NCBI GenBank assembly: GCA_002633005.1 | Contig: NMRA01000062.1 | Span: forward strand, 1 to 64,000 | Length of the DNA: 64,000 nucleotides | Source of the DNA: Phoronis australis | Taxonomy: Eukaryota > Phoronida > Phoronidae | Direction of reading: 5' to 3' | In this document: positions 10,401-21,610 of the stretch, piece after piece | Layout of the letters: each line of letters starts with the position of its first letter | Position numbering within the stretch: the first letter of the stretch is position 1 | The notes under the pieces: model-generated | What the model was told of the DNA's origin: nothing | Seen by the model: the letters and a program-made list of their open reading frames with translations, nothing else | The model's database searches: none | Program-made: the position numbers and the translations under genes

Positions 10401-13400
10401 GCTCCAAGCAAAGGACATGAGGTAACTTACCTCAACGTAAACGGCATATTGCCATGCGTTTTATCAACCTCAGAAAATAAAGCTGAAATAGCAAAAAGAT
10501 GAAGTGAATAGTGAGTAAGACATCAAAATTATCAAGTGAAGTGATTAATTGTACGCTAACACACGTATGGGGCTAACAAGTCAAGATTGCACTAGTTGAG
10601 ATCAGGGCATTTTTTGTTTGCGGACATATTTCAACTGATGTGACAAACTCTGCCCCCTAGGTGCAACCGTTATCAAACGGACATTTTCTGAAAAGGACAT
10701 AGAGCACAGGCAAGTGAGCCGTTTTCCAAATTCCGACCAATCACAAAACCGGACTAGTTTCGCTCCCAGAGCAAGTTTTGTGCGTCGCTGCTTAGCCAGT
10801 TATAATATAGATAAAGAGATGTGCCTATCAGACAACTAAGCCAAATGGCACATTTACACAACAGACTACACAACAAGTGATCACCAAGCAACACCATAAT
10901 GAAGTGGAGATTCAAAATAATGAAACAAGTATCAAAGTCTTTCGCAGAGGTCTAAAACTTTCAAATTTAATCCACTGACCAGAAGCTAAACAATAATGTA
11001 GTTAATTTTTCCAATAAAAATTCACTAAATCGCCTTGTCAAAACAGTTGGGAGCACTTGAACAGCCTATCCACTAGTAAATAAATGGCTATTTTAGTCAC
11101 GGCTTGAGAGACCCAGACCACTGCAATGAGACTTGATAGCAGCTTATGTATCAGCATGTACACAGTGAGACTTACTTCTGGAGGCCTTTGATTTCAGGGC
11201 GTAAACAATGTCTTTTTTCATGAAGACGGTGGTACGAGTGTCTCGGTCGATGCCCTTCCCTTTGCCTGTACTGACCAGCACGTCGACGCCGTACACTTCA
11301 TGAACGTCAAATTCACACTTGGCATGATCCGCCCTGTCAATCATACAGACAGCAATCATTCAACGTAGAACAGAGTGACAAAGAGGGGCAGCACGATGTG
11401 AGGCTCAACCGTCACCTGACGCAATACAGTGTAACTGAATCAGTGGAGCATGGACAGCTGTTTACCTGCATGAGGTGTTGATACGGTTAGGATATCACGT
11501 ACCTGCACTAGTTAACAAAGACAGATGACAACATTGTCTAACATGCAACAACTAATGTCTCTAGTTCCCATTATACAAAATGTACCGAGGGGGGTAGGGG
11601 TTCAAGTTGCAGGACTTGAGTTTGGTAGACGATGGCTACAATTACAATTTTTTCTAACATTTTTATAATGACCCAGAATCGTGATCTTTGACCCGGCACA
11701 AAAATTGAATATCACATCATTTACAAACCACAGTCAGTTCATTGCCACTAGAATGTCTCTTCATTTAACATTTATTAATTTTCCACCTTTTCTAGATGTT
11801 AAAACTAAATATTGCTTTAAAATTCACATCCTCATTGAATTTGTCGGATGCACATAGACTGTACATCACACAAGCCTCACCCCATTGGTACATAAACCTG
11901 GGGTTGACATTAATGAGTAAACGTTAGAAAACACAAGTGCAAAAAGTAAAATACAAGTAGAAAACCGACCTCACTCGTACGGGTGATGTGCGGATGTTCC
12001 GCGTTTTTTGTGCCACTACTTTCTACGAGTCCAAATCTGGAAATACGACTTACGAATACCCATCGCTCGTATTTTCGAGGAGACATTTTCGCTAGTGTCC
12101 ACTGTTGTCTAGTCCAGCTAGAGTCCTCATTCACTCACCTTTGTGCTTCAGAGGGGTTGGAAATGATTGCTTTCTCTCCGTCTATCACACCCTGTAGTAG
12201 TTGATGGGACAACATACCTGTCCAAGACAGACACAACAGTCTAGCTTGCATTAAACAGTGGGCACAGTACTGCTTTGATTATCTTCTTATTTCGCACAAA
12301 AAACGATAATAAGAAAAAAACATGCCATTTCTCCATTTTTCAACTCGCAGCGATAATGGATACTTTACTAAAAGTTGTTTTGTGACAAGAGCACAACACA
12401 AACCATGCAGATAATATACTACAAGTTTATCTTTATTGTTGTGGAGAAATTTGACGAAATAATTCACGTCTGCTTCTTCACATGTCTGCCACATTGTGTA
12501 TACTACATTTGTTTACATCTATTAAACTCAACAAGCGCCTACATCATAACATTTGGTGACAGGATTGTATCCGGGTGAAAAACGTGTCCTCGTTGACTAT
12601 GCGTTTCACCAATGTCTAAAGCTGACCATTAAAATGTCATGGAAACAGATTTCATCACTTACTTAGCATCAGCTTCAACTGTGATTGGTTAATTCAGGAC
12701 AGCGTTATTGAAGCATACTGCTGACAACATGCAGGCAAATAAAGATCTGTTCAGAACCAGTAGTAGTGTCACTGTTAGCCTAATATTAAACTTTTGATCA
12801 CCTTATACAAGGAAATCCATTAAGACAACGGGACCACTGACACGTCTAACATACCTTCAACTGGTTTACAGTCAAATTCTGAAGCCACTTTGTTTAGGGT
12901 GTCTGTGACTGTGTAGTTCTAAAATGCAAAAAAACAAACAAAATCAAGCACTGGAAAGCCACTGACAGAGATGACGAAATGATAAATTAGGTTAGTTTCA
13001 TTATGTTTTCTCCATCTTATGAAAATTTTCCACGAGCTCGACATTTTAGTATTTTCCATGCTAAGAACACGTTTATTTTCTACAATTTTCACGGGTGGTA
13101 ATGATGAAAACTACATCACTTCCATACATCATGTGTTGCACATCAAGTTTAATGTTACACACACAGTGAGTGCGATGCCAAAATCAACATTTCAGACTCC
13201 CTTATTTAAAATGGGCACATCAGAAAGTAGACTCAATTAAAAACCGCGAGACTGATAAATTAAAGAGACAGTATATATCTTAGGCAATGATGAAACCTAT
13301 GTGCACAAGACTAGAGTATGTCTTTCTGAGAAAAAACAAAAACATGCTTTAAATACATCCGCACGAGTCTAAATCTATGAATAAACGGTAATGGGGCTAC

Positions 13401-16400
13401 ATTACTAGGTGACTGTGTTTGGCCCCCTGGACCGTACAGTCACACAGTGGGGGCTACATCACTAGGTAACTGTGCCCAGCCCCTTGGACCGTACAGTCAC
13501 ACAGTGTTAGACTGTAAGGCTTGATTAGGCTGGACAGAATGATATAGCTACCAGTACACTTCACAGGCCACTCACAGTACAAAATGGTGTGAAAATCAAG
13601 ATAGCATTACCCGTGTAACCCTAAGCCAATGACAATAAGACTGAACCAGAATGGAATGGTTATATTTTAACAAGGCCTATATAATATTAATTAGGTCAAG
13701 TTAAGATCACTAACTTCAACCTAAAGTAAACCAAGTAAGTGGTGGTAAATCTTGTTGACGCAACCAATGAGCTCCATTCGACCAATATCTTATCACGCCC
13801 ATTAAAAAGCATAACAAATGCTTCCACTTTAGCACACGAACCAAAGAAAGTGCTGCATGGCTCTTCAAAAGACTTGAGCCAAAGGAATATGAGAAATTGA
13901 TACTGTTTTTTATTCAAGTAACAAGTTGCTACGACTGGCTTTAGAATATGACCCATACAGGGCTCGACATAACGAGCTGCAGGTCGCATTTGCGACCTGA
14001 AATTTGGAAANGGCTCTTCAAAAGACTTGAGCCAAAGGAATATGAGAAATTGATACTGTTTTTTATTCAAGTAACAAGTTGCTACGACTGGCTTTAGAAT
14101 ATGACCCATAGGTCGCATTTCAAATAATTTTGACAAGTCACCAGTATTTTTTGTCAGTGTTTTGTAGCACTCCACGAAAAGAACCCAATACATCCCCTGA
14201 GACCTACGACCCGAGACCTATGACCCGAGACCTCAACGCCTTCAAGTTTGAACAGGTAAGTAAAAAGATGACGCCAATCACGTCAACGTCGGAGGCTCCT
14301 CACCTCATTCCCCGGTTTGACCAACCGGAGAGCACACTCTGCAGCGTAATGCGCGGCACGGACCACGTCAGCCTTGCGACCGGTCACTTTGTTGTCCTTT
14401 GATGCCCCGACCACCAAAGTGTGGGCCACTACAGCTGCAAAGCCATCGATGTGAGCGCCCATATCACTGCAACAATCTCATCAGTTAATAAATTTCATGT
14501 GCAAGAACCAAGAGAATAAAGAAAACAAACATCTGACTTGTGTACCAGCAAAACTGCTTTTGAGTATTCTGTACACCACATTTGCCAATGGGATACTTTA
14601 GCTGGGAGCTGCGATGCTCAAAACCAGTCTCTTAATAGGTACACTAACACTGTATGCTGAGTTGGGAAATGTCAGTGCCTTACCGTTTCAACAAATTCAT
14701 ATTCACACGGTTAATTTTTATTTAAAGATGTTATGTCTCATTAAAGCCGATCTTCAACAGTAACAGCTGTAAATTTGGTTCCTACAGTATGTTAAGAGCA
14801 TCGCTATGAGCCAACTATTGCCATAAATTGCCAAATGTAATGAACTGTTAGGCGTATTGGCTTGCTTTTCCCTATGTCACTGCGAAAATCACCTTTTAAT
14901 CCAAACAACTGCGAATAACACCCGCACGCAATGGTGTTCTATTCAGACCCGTATTCAACACAACTGTTGTTTGTGCTGGGATCTCGCGGTGATGCAAAAT
15001 GGCACAAAAAGGCAGCTTCACCTATCATTTGAGAGGCTTACACTTGCGTGATTGAACTTGCGTTTTCTTATTTTACTAAGGCTTTGCTAGGACTATCTGG
15101 TTAGCCCAATACATGTTGAAGTTAGGTTTTAAAACCGTGAATATTCAAATTTCTAGAAAGCGCCACCTACTGACTTCCTGGAAAACTGTGTGTACAAGTA
15201 TAATCAGGAAAAGAATGAATTTACAAACAAATTGCGGTTTTAAAGAAACACCACAACTGATACACTAAAAAAGACATGTGCGAACATATAAAAAACCTTA
15301 CTAATTCTAAATATTACGCAATCATTAGTTGACAGTGAAACAAACAAATAAAAACTGAGCCTTTTTATTAGGGTAACGATGAAATATTACCATACTCATT
15401 TACTTGAAAATAATCTTGTAAAATGAGACTTTTGCAAAATTGTACTGGTAATAGGTTCTCGGATGGTTTCCATAACACTGGGGTTGTTTGTAAATTAGAA
15501 CTTCATTTGCATAATCACAATTTATGAGATTACTATAATTTGGCAGTAATCTTTTTGCCTACTGAAAAAGGTATTTGTCTCTATGCAGATAGTGACTGTC
15601 CTGAGCGTTATAAGATAGCTGTTTTAGTCAATCTCTCAAAGAGAGCTCACATTGTTTCGTCAGACTGGAACCTGTTCATCAGTGAAGTCCAACATGCAAA
15701 ACAACTTCTAATAAATAATGTGTCTCGAAATATCGCTTTTTAAATTATGCTACCTACTGGTGTCATTTGGATTTTTATTGCACTGTTGTGATGTAAAGAC
15801 AAGATCTCTATTTAGACAGCTGGAAAGAACTGAAATTAAACTAGTAAAAACAGATCAAAGTCGTGTCTTCAATGAAATAATTTATCAGATTATGCATCTT
15901 TAAGTAAGATTAACAGCCAACATTTAAATTAAATTCTCAACACGAGAGGAACTGGCACAAGTTAGAGGTTAGAACAAAGTGGGCAGTATACTACTTACAT
16001 TTTGACAAGATCACCGTCGGCTAATAAGACTTCCTTATCCGACTTGAGTGGCGAGTAGTGACAAATGATTTCATTCACAGAAATACAAGTAGGGAAGGCT
16101 ATGCCTGTAACAGACAAACCACCAGTGGTGAACACACACACACAATGATGATGGTTAAAAGCTGGTAGAAACACTCTTTCCCCAAGACAAACTGACTTTT
16201 GGATTAGGCCACCGACCATTATAAACCGCGGTCAATTCCAGGAGAATTGACTAAAAACTTAAGTCATAAATCTGCCCGTACACTCCCCACAATTTCAGAA
16301 AAATAACTTGAGCAAAAGTGCAAGGATCTCAAGAATACACACTTAATTGCTATATATTGAGGTTATTTCAATAAATTATTTCTAGACCGAGACAATCATT

Positions 16401-19400
16401 ACTTGGCTAAACCTTTTTATGCAACTGGGAAGCGAGAGCAGGAGATGAGAGCAGAAGACCAAATTTCTGTATTAGGTCTGGGCGGGACTTGATATAAAGA
16501 TGTCTAGATTTTCCGATGATTAACCATTGACAGTCACGTCAAATTTCGAAAACTTGAAAAAGAACAAATCACGCTTGCAGCAAGTAAAATGTTCTGCTCA
16601 AGCAAACACTGGACTCCATTGATTCAAAGCGGACAATGGAATCAACATATGGCACTGCAAGAGCTTTAGATAAACAGTAACGTCAAGTAGGTGACTGGCA
16701 TAACCCACATTAAGAACAGCATCATTCCGTAACCAATAACTCTAAATCAGGTCTGATATACACACAATGTAACACAGCAACATTACTGACTGTATATCAT
16801 GATTAATATTCACACAACAGTGCAATACAATTACAATACTGGTGGAATATCAAGTTTGATACACCCACAACAGGGTGCCCGAGTATCACCTTTTTTCATT
16901 TCTTTATCCTTCTTGTGTACTTTGCTGGTCTCTTCCAACAACAGCTTGTCCCCCAGCTCACAGACTTCTAAGATGGCGGTACCGGCTGTACATTTGTCAA
17001 CAACCTTCCTGAGTACCCCTGAAAGAGAGATCAATGACATAATCAGGTCATATTTTACCAGGAAAGCCAAGTATCGACAAACTTGTATAGAGTTTTGTTA
17101 ACAGTTGGATGTGACAGTTTCCGATTTGACAATAAATCGCATTCCTTGAAAACAACATGGTTCACCTACCCATGCTACTGGTCAACATTGCAGGAAGTAG
17201 CTGGCAACCCTCCGGAGTTACTGGACATCTGAAAGTTATCTCCCCCTGAAATTTGTATCTGTGAGCCCGAGATTACATTTGAGTAAAACTACACGGGTGA
17301 TTTCACTATACTACGGCTCAGATCTACATAATTTTTCTTCATATTTGCAGAGTACCAAGCCTAATACCTCCAAAATAACCTCCAAAAAAACTTGGACGTG
17401 CATCCTGGTGGTATACAACCTACAAGTCACTAGAGCGCTCGATGCGACCTCAGGTTTTTGGGGAACTGGGAAAAATTCCAAGTTGCCACTACAACTATCT
17501 AAGTCAGACAACAATACTCCTTAAATTCGTTTCAAAGTTTGTGTTGGCTTCCGAACTTTTAATTACTTACAGTTTTCATAGATTCATTACCTTTGATTCA
17601 CAGTAACTGTTACGTTTATTTTACGAAATCAGTGCATTTCCCACCACAGCAGTCAGCACACATGAAACGTGTTTAAATTATAGCAGTAAGCAAACAGACA
17701 GAAGTCGCAACTGTTCATCAAAAATCGGTGAAATTCGCCCCACCAGTCCATGCTGTCATCTGCGTTCTCTGTTCATTAGAAGGCAGGAGGAATTGAAGTA
17801 GAATGAATGTGTAAAGGTACATTTACACGAAAGAGAATGGGCTACGCTTCCAACCGTAAGACCTTTTTTGTGGACGATTTCTACGCTGTATCGGCAACCC
17901 TCAGATAACATTTGGCAGCCTGGGATTTTCAGGTTTGGCGATTGGAATTTTTGACAGGTCGACAAATGCAACTTAGCGTTAAGCTAAGCGTCTGATGCGG
18001 CACTAAGTACAGTACATTTTGACGGTTTTTGCACTACTTGTTACATCAGTATGATGTAGTAATACGTCAGTACCGGATTACACATTACTGTAATTACATG
18101 TAGGCACTTCTATAACCTGGGTGTTTTTCGCGCCACTGGAGTGTCCCATGTTCTTTGTTGTTGCATTTTTTACAAATTTTTCTCAGCTGCATTACTTTAT
18201 TCGTCCCTCCAACTCCAGTGAAGTATTGCTGTGGGCTGCAACTCTGACAGGAGAAAGCTGAATAAACTTGGACAAATATCCGTGGATATGCAATGTTAGT
18301 TTGTCGCCGGCCCGACATCAATCAAAGACAAGAAAATGCCAGGCGAGTGGATAAAGCAAGTTCGTCGCGTGAATTTTGAACGGGATAAAATCCTCCACCT
18401 ATTTTCTTTAGCCCAGTAGCTTTCCTATTCAATGTATTTTAATTTCTGTTAGTTTGCAAATAGCCCATACAAGCAAATAAAGCCTGTGCAGTACAATAAC
18501 CCAAATAAAATATAACTTCAAGTACAAATGTCATCTGCAGTCCAACCTCATGTTTTCACGGCAAAAAATAAGCAGATGATTTCTAATCAAAACATCCAAG
18601 AACGCAATTAATATGCTCGATTTTTTTGGTTTGGTAAAGAGGAATCTTTTGGGTAAGAACTTCACCAAAACAAAATGTCAAACTTTTCTTTCACCACCTG
18701 GCAAAAATCCCAAGTCACCAAAAAGTTGTCACATATTTGCAACTTGCAACCAAGTCAGAGGTCAGAGAAATAAGAATTCACCTGTAACTTGCTTCGGATT
18801 TTGTTGTTTACCGTTATTTCGTGAAATCACGCATTTGCCACCAAATTACAATAAAAAGCAAACAGATCAAAGTCCTAACTGTTAAAAATTGGGCAAGATT
18901 GGTGAAGTTTGTGCCACCAATCCATGCGGTCGTCTGCATTCTGCTTGTTCGCCGGCGGGAGAGACATTGGAGGAGTGGGTGCTGCTACTGTCGTTCGACC
19001 TTTTTTTGGTCGCCGAGCTTTTGTACACCATAGGGAACCTCAGAATTGATCTAGCCGTTCCATTTTTGGCGACCTCAGATTTCCTTTGGTGACCTGGGAT
19101 TTTTGCCAGTGACTGAGGTATAATTTGCTGACAAGCTTCCAGCATATGAAGCTACACAGTCTCTACTGAGCTAGCTAGAGACTGTGGTCACTGTCTAGAT
19201 GAAGTCACAGGGGTCCTCAGCTTCTGATCGTCCCCAATACACTATGTATAATACTACAAGTTATGACACTCGGGACAAGGAATTCGACGGGTGCTTCACT
19301 TCAGCTGTCCACAGCAAACACAAAACTCGATAAATTTACACAAAACAGAGGTTCAACAAACCATGAGGAATTGTTCTTTTTCCCAATACCATTTACGGTG

Positions 19401-21524
19401 TCCTGCTCCACCGAGTTAGCAAGAAATTCGCTTTCAAGGCACAAAAATGTTCCCAAAAAGCTCATGCATCGGACTTATCCGATTAGTTATGGACGTAAGG
19501 CAATTGCCAGTTCATCACGGGTTACATATGGTCTGAAGTTATCGATATCGTGACACTCCGTGACAACTTGGCAATTACCGTACAGTCCTTGACCTCCAAC
19601 CGTCCGAGGAGGCTCGATGCATGGACTTTTTGGGAACATTTTTGTGCTTTGACTGCGAATTTGTTGCAATGTCGCTGGAGCAGGACACTGTGAATGGTAT
19701 TGGTAGAAAGAACAATTGCTAATGGTTTGTTCAAACATTGTTTTGTGTAAATTTAATGAGTTTTGTGTTTGATGTGGAAAGCTGTAGTGAAGCACCCGTG
19801 GAATTTCTGGTCGGGAGTGTCATACCTTGTAGTACTATACATAGTGTATTGGGGACGATCAGAAGCTGAGGACGCCTGTGGATGAAATGGGACTTCTACA
19901 TCTGATTAGTGCTGATTTTTTTGTCCGGTGTTTGATGTTGAGCGCCGTCTGGCGAGTTTATAAAAACCACAGAACACGTACTGAACAAGAAGCCATACAA
20001 CTATAGGGAACATCTGGCACTGATCAGATACTCAGTAGTGGTCCCTGATTAAGAGACCCAGGCAATAACTGAAAAACAGGCCATCCAACCAGTGCCTTAT
20101 TTCGCCTCTTTTTACCCAGAACAACCCATTTTATTGACTGGCATCACGGCTCAAGCCATATAGGCAATGACCATCGCCTCTGTTGGCCTGACCTATAGGC
20201 GCTCCATACGCCGGAAGCTTTTCGGCGAATTATGCCTCGTACCAGCTAAGACATCAAAGTCACGTCATTTTAAATACCTTTTGCGCATAGAGGAACACCT
20301 TAGGAGGTTGTCGATGAGTTTAATTCCTTCCAACTCTAACAAATACTCCAGTTATCAAACTTTTTCTTCGAGCAGTCCCTATTTCAGTTCCCAAAATCGT
20401 GAACTCACCATTTTCACTCGGCGCACGCCAAGAGATATGACCTCATTCTTTTAACCAGGCCGAAGGTCAAAAGTTGCGGTCCTACCGGCGAACTTTGAAA
20501 GCTGAAGTCCCCGCCCTCTGCGTACGTGCTGCCGGGAACCAGCCGTGCATTTGCCGTGTTGTTAAACATTAAATTGTCAAATATGTGCACAAAGACTTTT
20601 AAATGTCATATCAACAGCATTTATTTTTATCAAATACAAACAGTAATTCATTGAAATACAATCAGTTTCAAGTAACGCCAATTAAAGACAAGTAGTGGTG
20701 GCATTTTGGAAACGAACATTTGACTGACAAGACCGCAATGACTCACCTTTGGCCTATTTAAAGATTGAGGTCATGAAGTCACATCACTAAGCGAGCGTGG
20801 TAAAAATTGGAGCACGCGCAGTATAAAAATGGTGAGTTCACGATTTTGGGAACTGAACGAGTGACTGCTCGAACAAAAAGTTCGATACAGAAGTATTTGT
20901 TCGAGTTGGAAGGAATTAAACACATCGACAACCTCCTAAGGTGTTCCTCTATGCGCAAAAGGTATTCATAACAACGGGACTTTGATGATTTAGTCAGTGC
21001 AAGGCATAATTCGCCGAAAAGCTTCCGGTGTATGGAGCGCCTATAGGAGCTGCATCACCTCTGGTCGGACCAACAGAAGCGATGGTCATTGCCTACAAAC
21101 CATATGGTGTATTTCATATTTTTACTGTATTGCACAACAGTCATCCACTCCAGGCAAATAGTTGACGATTTAATCACTGAAGAAAGTAGTTAATACAGTG
21201 TCATATCTGTGAAAAATACGGTTTCTAGAATCATCAGACGTATGGCATACATGTTAAATTCAGTTTAACAAACAAATTTTTATGAATGATTCAATGATTG
21301 AAATACGAAAAACTTGAAGTCTTGAAGGTATCGGAACGTGAACGCAGAAGAAGCAAAAGCTACACCGAAATGTTAAAGTTCATTACTTAAAAGGCGACAG
21401 GTTGCAAAGACAAGTTCTTTAAGCTGTCAAACGCACCATTAACTATTTCACCAGCCATCATATATTTGGTGACAACGCGATCGTCGGCGATAGTTGGCAC
21501 TTCATCGTCTGAGGAGTCCGCCAT
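7368..21524 (-). CDS. PA2G4: PA2G4 / EBP1, proliferation-associated protein 2G4 (complete gene, 11 coding exons)
   Basis: The joined exons give 393 codons plus stop, close to the 394-residue human protein. All junctions are GT-AG and every phase matches. The protein has the methionine-aminopeptidase 'pita-bread' fold but is not a peptidase in known family members. It binds RNA and ribosomes and acts in growth control and transcription. Visible landmarks in order: [19 protein letters not shown] at the N-terminus; [103 protein letters not shown]; an LKQLL (LxxLL) motif across the last splice junction; and a Lys6 run near the C-terminus, which in the mammalian protein contributes to RNA binding and nucleolar targeting. 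It is divergent from CLASP. Identification is very secure. The catalytic inactivity is family knowledge, not measured here. Confidence 0.97.
8723..8850 (-). CDS. PA2G4: PA2G4 exon 10
   Basis: The acceptor is TGTTGCAG. It encodes [20 protein letters not shown], then [13 protein letters not shown] and EESLK. Donor AAAG|GTAAGT, phase 0. The first half of the LxxLL motif (LK) ends here. Confidence 0.95.
9107..9201 (-). CDS. PA2G4: PA2G4 exon 9
   Basis: The acceptor is TGTTGCAG. It encodes [19 protein letters not shown], then [13 protein letters not shown]. The donor GAAG|GTCAGT is slightly unusual (C at intron position 3). Phase 1. Confidence 0.95.
9529..9914. repeat. Five ~55-bp monomers plus a ~100-bp unique tail (copy 1)
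   Basis: In PA2G4 intron 8. Diverged monomers of the type GTAACATTACTAGGTGACTG...CCCCCTGGACCGT...CAGTCACACAGTG are followed by a unique tail (TTAGACTGTAAGGCTTGATT onward). The same tail and two monomers recur at 13,391-13,610. NN and a C run interrupt monomer three. The arrangement resembles non-autonomous elements that carry an internal minisatellite. No terminal inverted repeat was found. Confidence 0.75.
10431..10482 (-). CDS. PA2G4: PA2G4 exon 8 (52 bases)
   Basis: A small exon with acceptor GCTATTTCAG. It encodes [18 protein letters not shown] (human AFFSEVERRFDAMPFTLR). Donor TGAG|GTAAGT, phase 2. Confidence 0.95.
11176..11333 (-). CDS. PA2G4: PA2G4 exon 7
   Basis: The acceptor is ATTGACAG. 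It encodes [27 protein letters not shown] and TTVFMKKD, ending KASR plus one base. Donor AGAA|GTAAGT, phase 1. It matches human [20 protein letters not shown]. Confidence 0.95.
12139..12217 (-). CDS. PA2G4: PA2G4 exon 6
   Basis: The acceptor is TTGGACAG. It encodes [18 protein letters not shown] and SNPSEAQ. Donor AAAG|GTGAGT, phase 2. The GMLSHQL block is strongly conserved in the family. Confidence 0.95.
12855..12918 (-). CDS. PA2G4: PA2G4 exon 5
   Basis: The acceptor is GCATTTTAG. It encodes [19 protein letters not shown] and VE plus one base. Donor GAAG|GTATGT, phase 1. It aligns with human NTQVTEAWNKVAHSFNCTP. Confidence 0.95.
13391..13610. repeat. Two ~55-bp monomers plus the same unique tail (copy 2)
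   Basis: In PA2G4 intron 4. The tail is almost base-for-base the same as at 9,805-9,914, while the monomer number differs (two against five). The shared sharp tail end (GAAAATCAAGATAGCAT) suggests a defined mobile unit with expandable monomers. Confidence 0.75.
13859..14110. repeat. Exact 99-bp direct duplication flanking an element end and an N
   Basis: 13,859-13,957 and 14,012-14,110 read the same, with a period of 153. Between them lie a hAT-like end (CAGGGCTCGACATAACG at 13,958) with the inner palindrome CAGGTCGCATTTGCGACCTG, then N at 14,011. The second copy lacks the CAGGGCTCGAC insert. The simplest reading is two haplotypes, or two ends of a gap, placed in tandem by the assembler. Confidence 0.8.
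14304..14466 (-). CDS. PA2G4: PA2G4 exon 4
   Basis: The acceptor is GTTGCAG. It encodes [20 protein letters not shown], then [20 protein letters not shown] and LVKPGNE. Donor GAG|GTGAGG, phase 0. This is the core of the pita-bread fold; one Asp of the aminopeptidase metal site (IDMG) is kept. The adjacent intron contains an exact 99-bp duplication beside an N. Confidence 0.95.
15999..16104 (-). CDS. PA2G4: PA2G4 exon 3
   Basis: The acceptor is TGTTACAG. It encodes [19 protein letters not shown] through GDLVK and the first two bases of Ile. Donor AAAT|GTAAGT, phase 2. [10 protein letters not shown] and PLKSDKE are family hallmarks. Confidence 0.95.
16890..17018 (-). CDS. PA2G4: PA2G4 exon 2
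   Basis: The acceptor TCTCTTTCAG precedes GGGTACTCAGG. It encodes [19 protein letters not shown] through KKDKEMKK, the conserved helix-turn segment (human VLRSLVEA...EKEMKK). Donor AAG|GTGATA, phase 1 at both ends, 129 bases. Confidence 0.95.
17430..17975. mobile_element. Non-autonomous inverted-ended repeat, family A copy 1
   Basis: In PA2G4 intron 1. The left part contains GGGAAAAATTCCAAGTTGCC and the right part an inverted version (GGCGATTGGAATTTTTGACA). The interior resembles 18,690-19,125, for example AGCAAACAGACAGAAGTC against AGCAAACAGATCAAAGTC, and CACCAGTCCATGC against CACCAATCCATGC. Boundaries are approximate. It is probably related to the CAGGGCTCGAC elements nearby. Confidence 0.5.
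18690..19125. mobile_element. Non-autonomous inverted-ended repeat, family A copy 2
   Basis: The left CTGGCAAAAATCCCAAGTCA and right TGACCTGGGATTTTTGCCAG are inverted copies with one difference. The interior is diverged from copy 1 but alignable. A further partial left end (GGTAAAAATTCCAAGTCGCC) occurs near 52,500 in CLASP. No coding capacity is visible. Confidence 0.55.
19206..19880. mobile_element. 675-bp fold-back element with arms reaching its centre
   Basis: In PA2G4 intron 1. Nearly the whole element is an inverted repeat. The left end CACAGGGGTCCTCAGCTTCT mirrors the right end AGAAGCTGAGGACGCCTGTG, and similarity continues through the arms to a centre near 19,540. The arms differ at scattered sites (roughly 85-90% by eye), so this is an old insertion, not an artefact. 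Flanks GATGAAGT (19,198-19,205) and GATGAAAT (19,881-19,888) look like an imperfect 8-bp target-site duplication. No transposase is present. Confidence 0.8.
20161..21095. mobile_element. ~935-bp fold-back element with unique loop
   Basis: The left end TAGGCAATGACCATCGC mirrors the right end GCGATGGTCATTGCCTA. Arms of about 330 bases (including CATACGCCGGAAGCTTTTCG on the left and its inverted match on the right) flank about 250 bases of unpaired sequence. It is a second, unrelated fold-back element about 280 bases from the first. The target duplication is unclear; CCATAT lies outside both ends. Confidence 0.8.
21437..21524 (-). CDS. PA2G4: PA2G4 exon 1 (start codon)
   Basis: ATG at 21524-21522 in context CACCATGG (strong initiation context). 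It encodes 29 codons ([16 protein letters not shown]...) plus one base and ends at AATG|GTGCGT (phase 1). An acidic N-terminus before TIADD matches the family. Confidence 0.95.
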
Positions 21525-21610
21525 GGTGAAACAAATGAACTTCACGTGTTACCCAGAATGCACCATAACTGGCGCCAAAATTTTCTAAAATAAATAGTAA
21601 GTCGATTAAA
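21525..21610 (-). promoter_or_regulatory. PA2G4: PA2G4 promoter / 5' leader with E-box, ZNF143-like and E2F-like sites
   Basis: Within about 60 bases upstream of the ATG lie CACGTG (21,543-21,548, the Myc/Max/USF E-box), CCCAGAATGCA (21,552-21,562, the ZNF143/Staf core) and TTTGGCGCC on the minus strand (21,571-21,579, E2F-type). A YY1-like AAGATGGCGG lies at 21,798-21,807. These are consensus matches only, but the cluster suits a growth-linked housekeeping gene. The transcription start is unknown. Confidence 0.55.
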
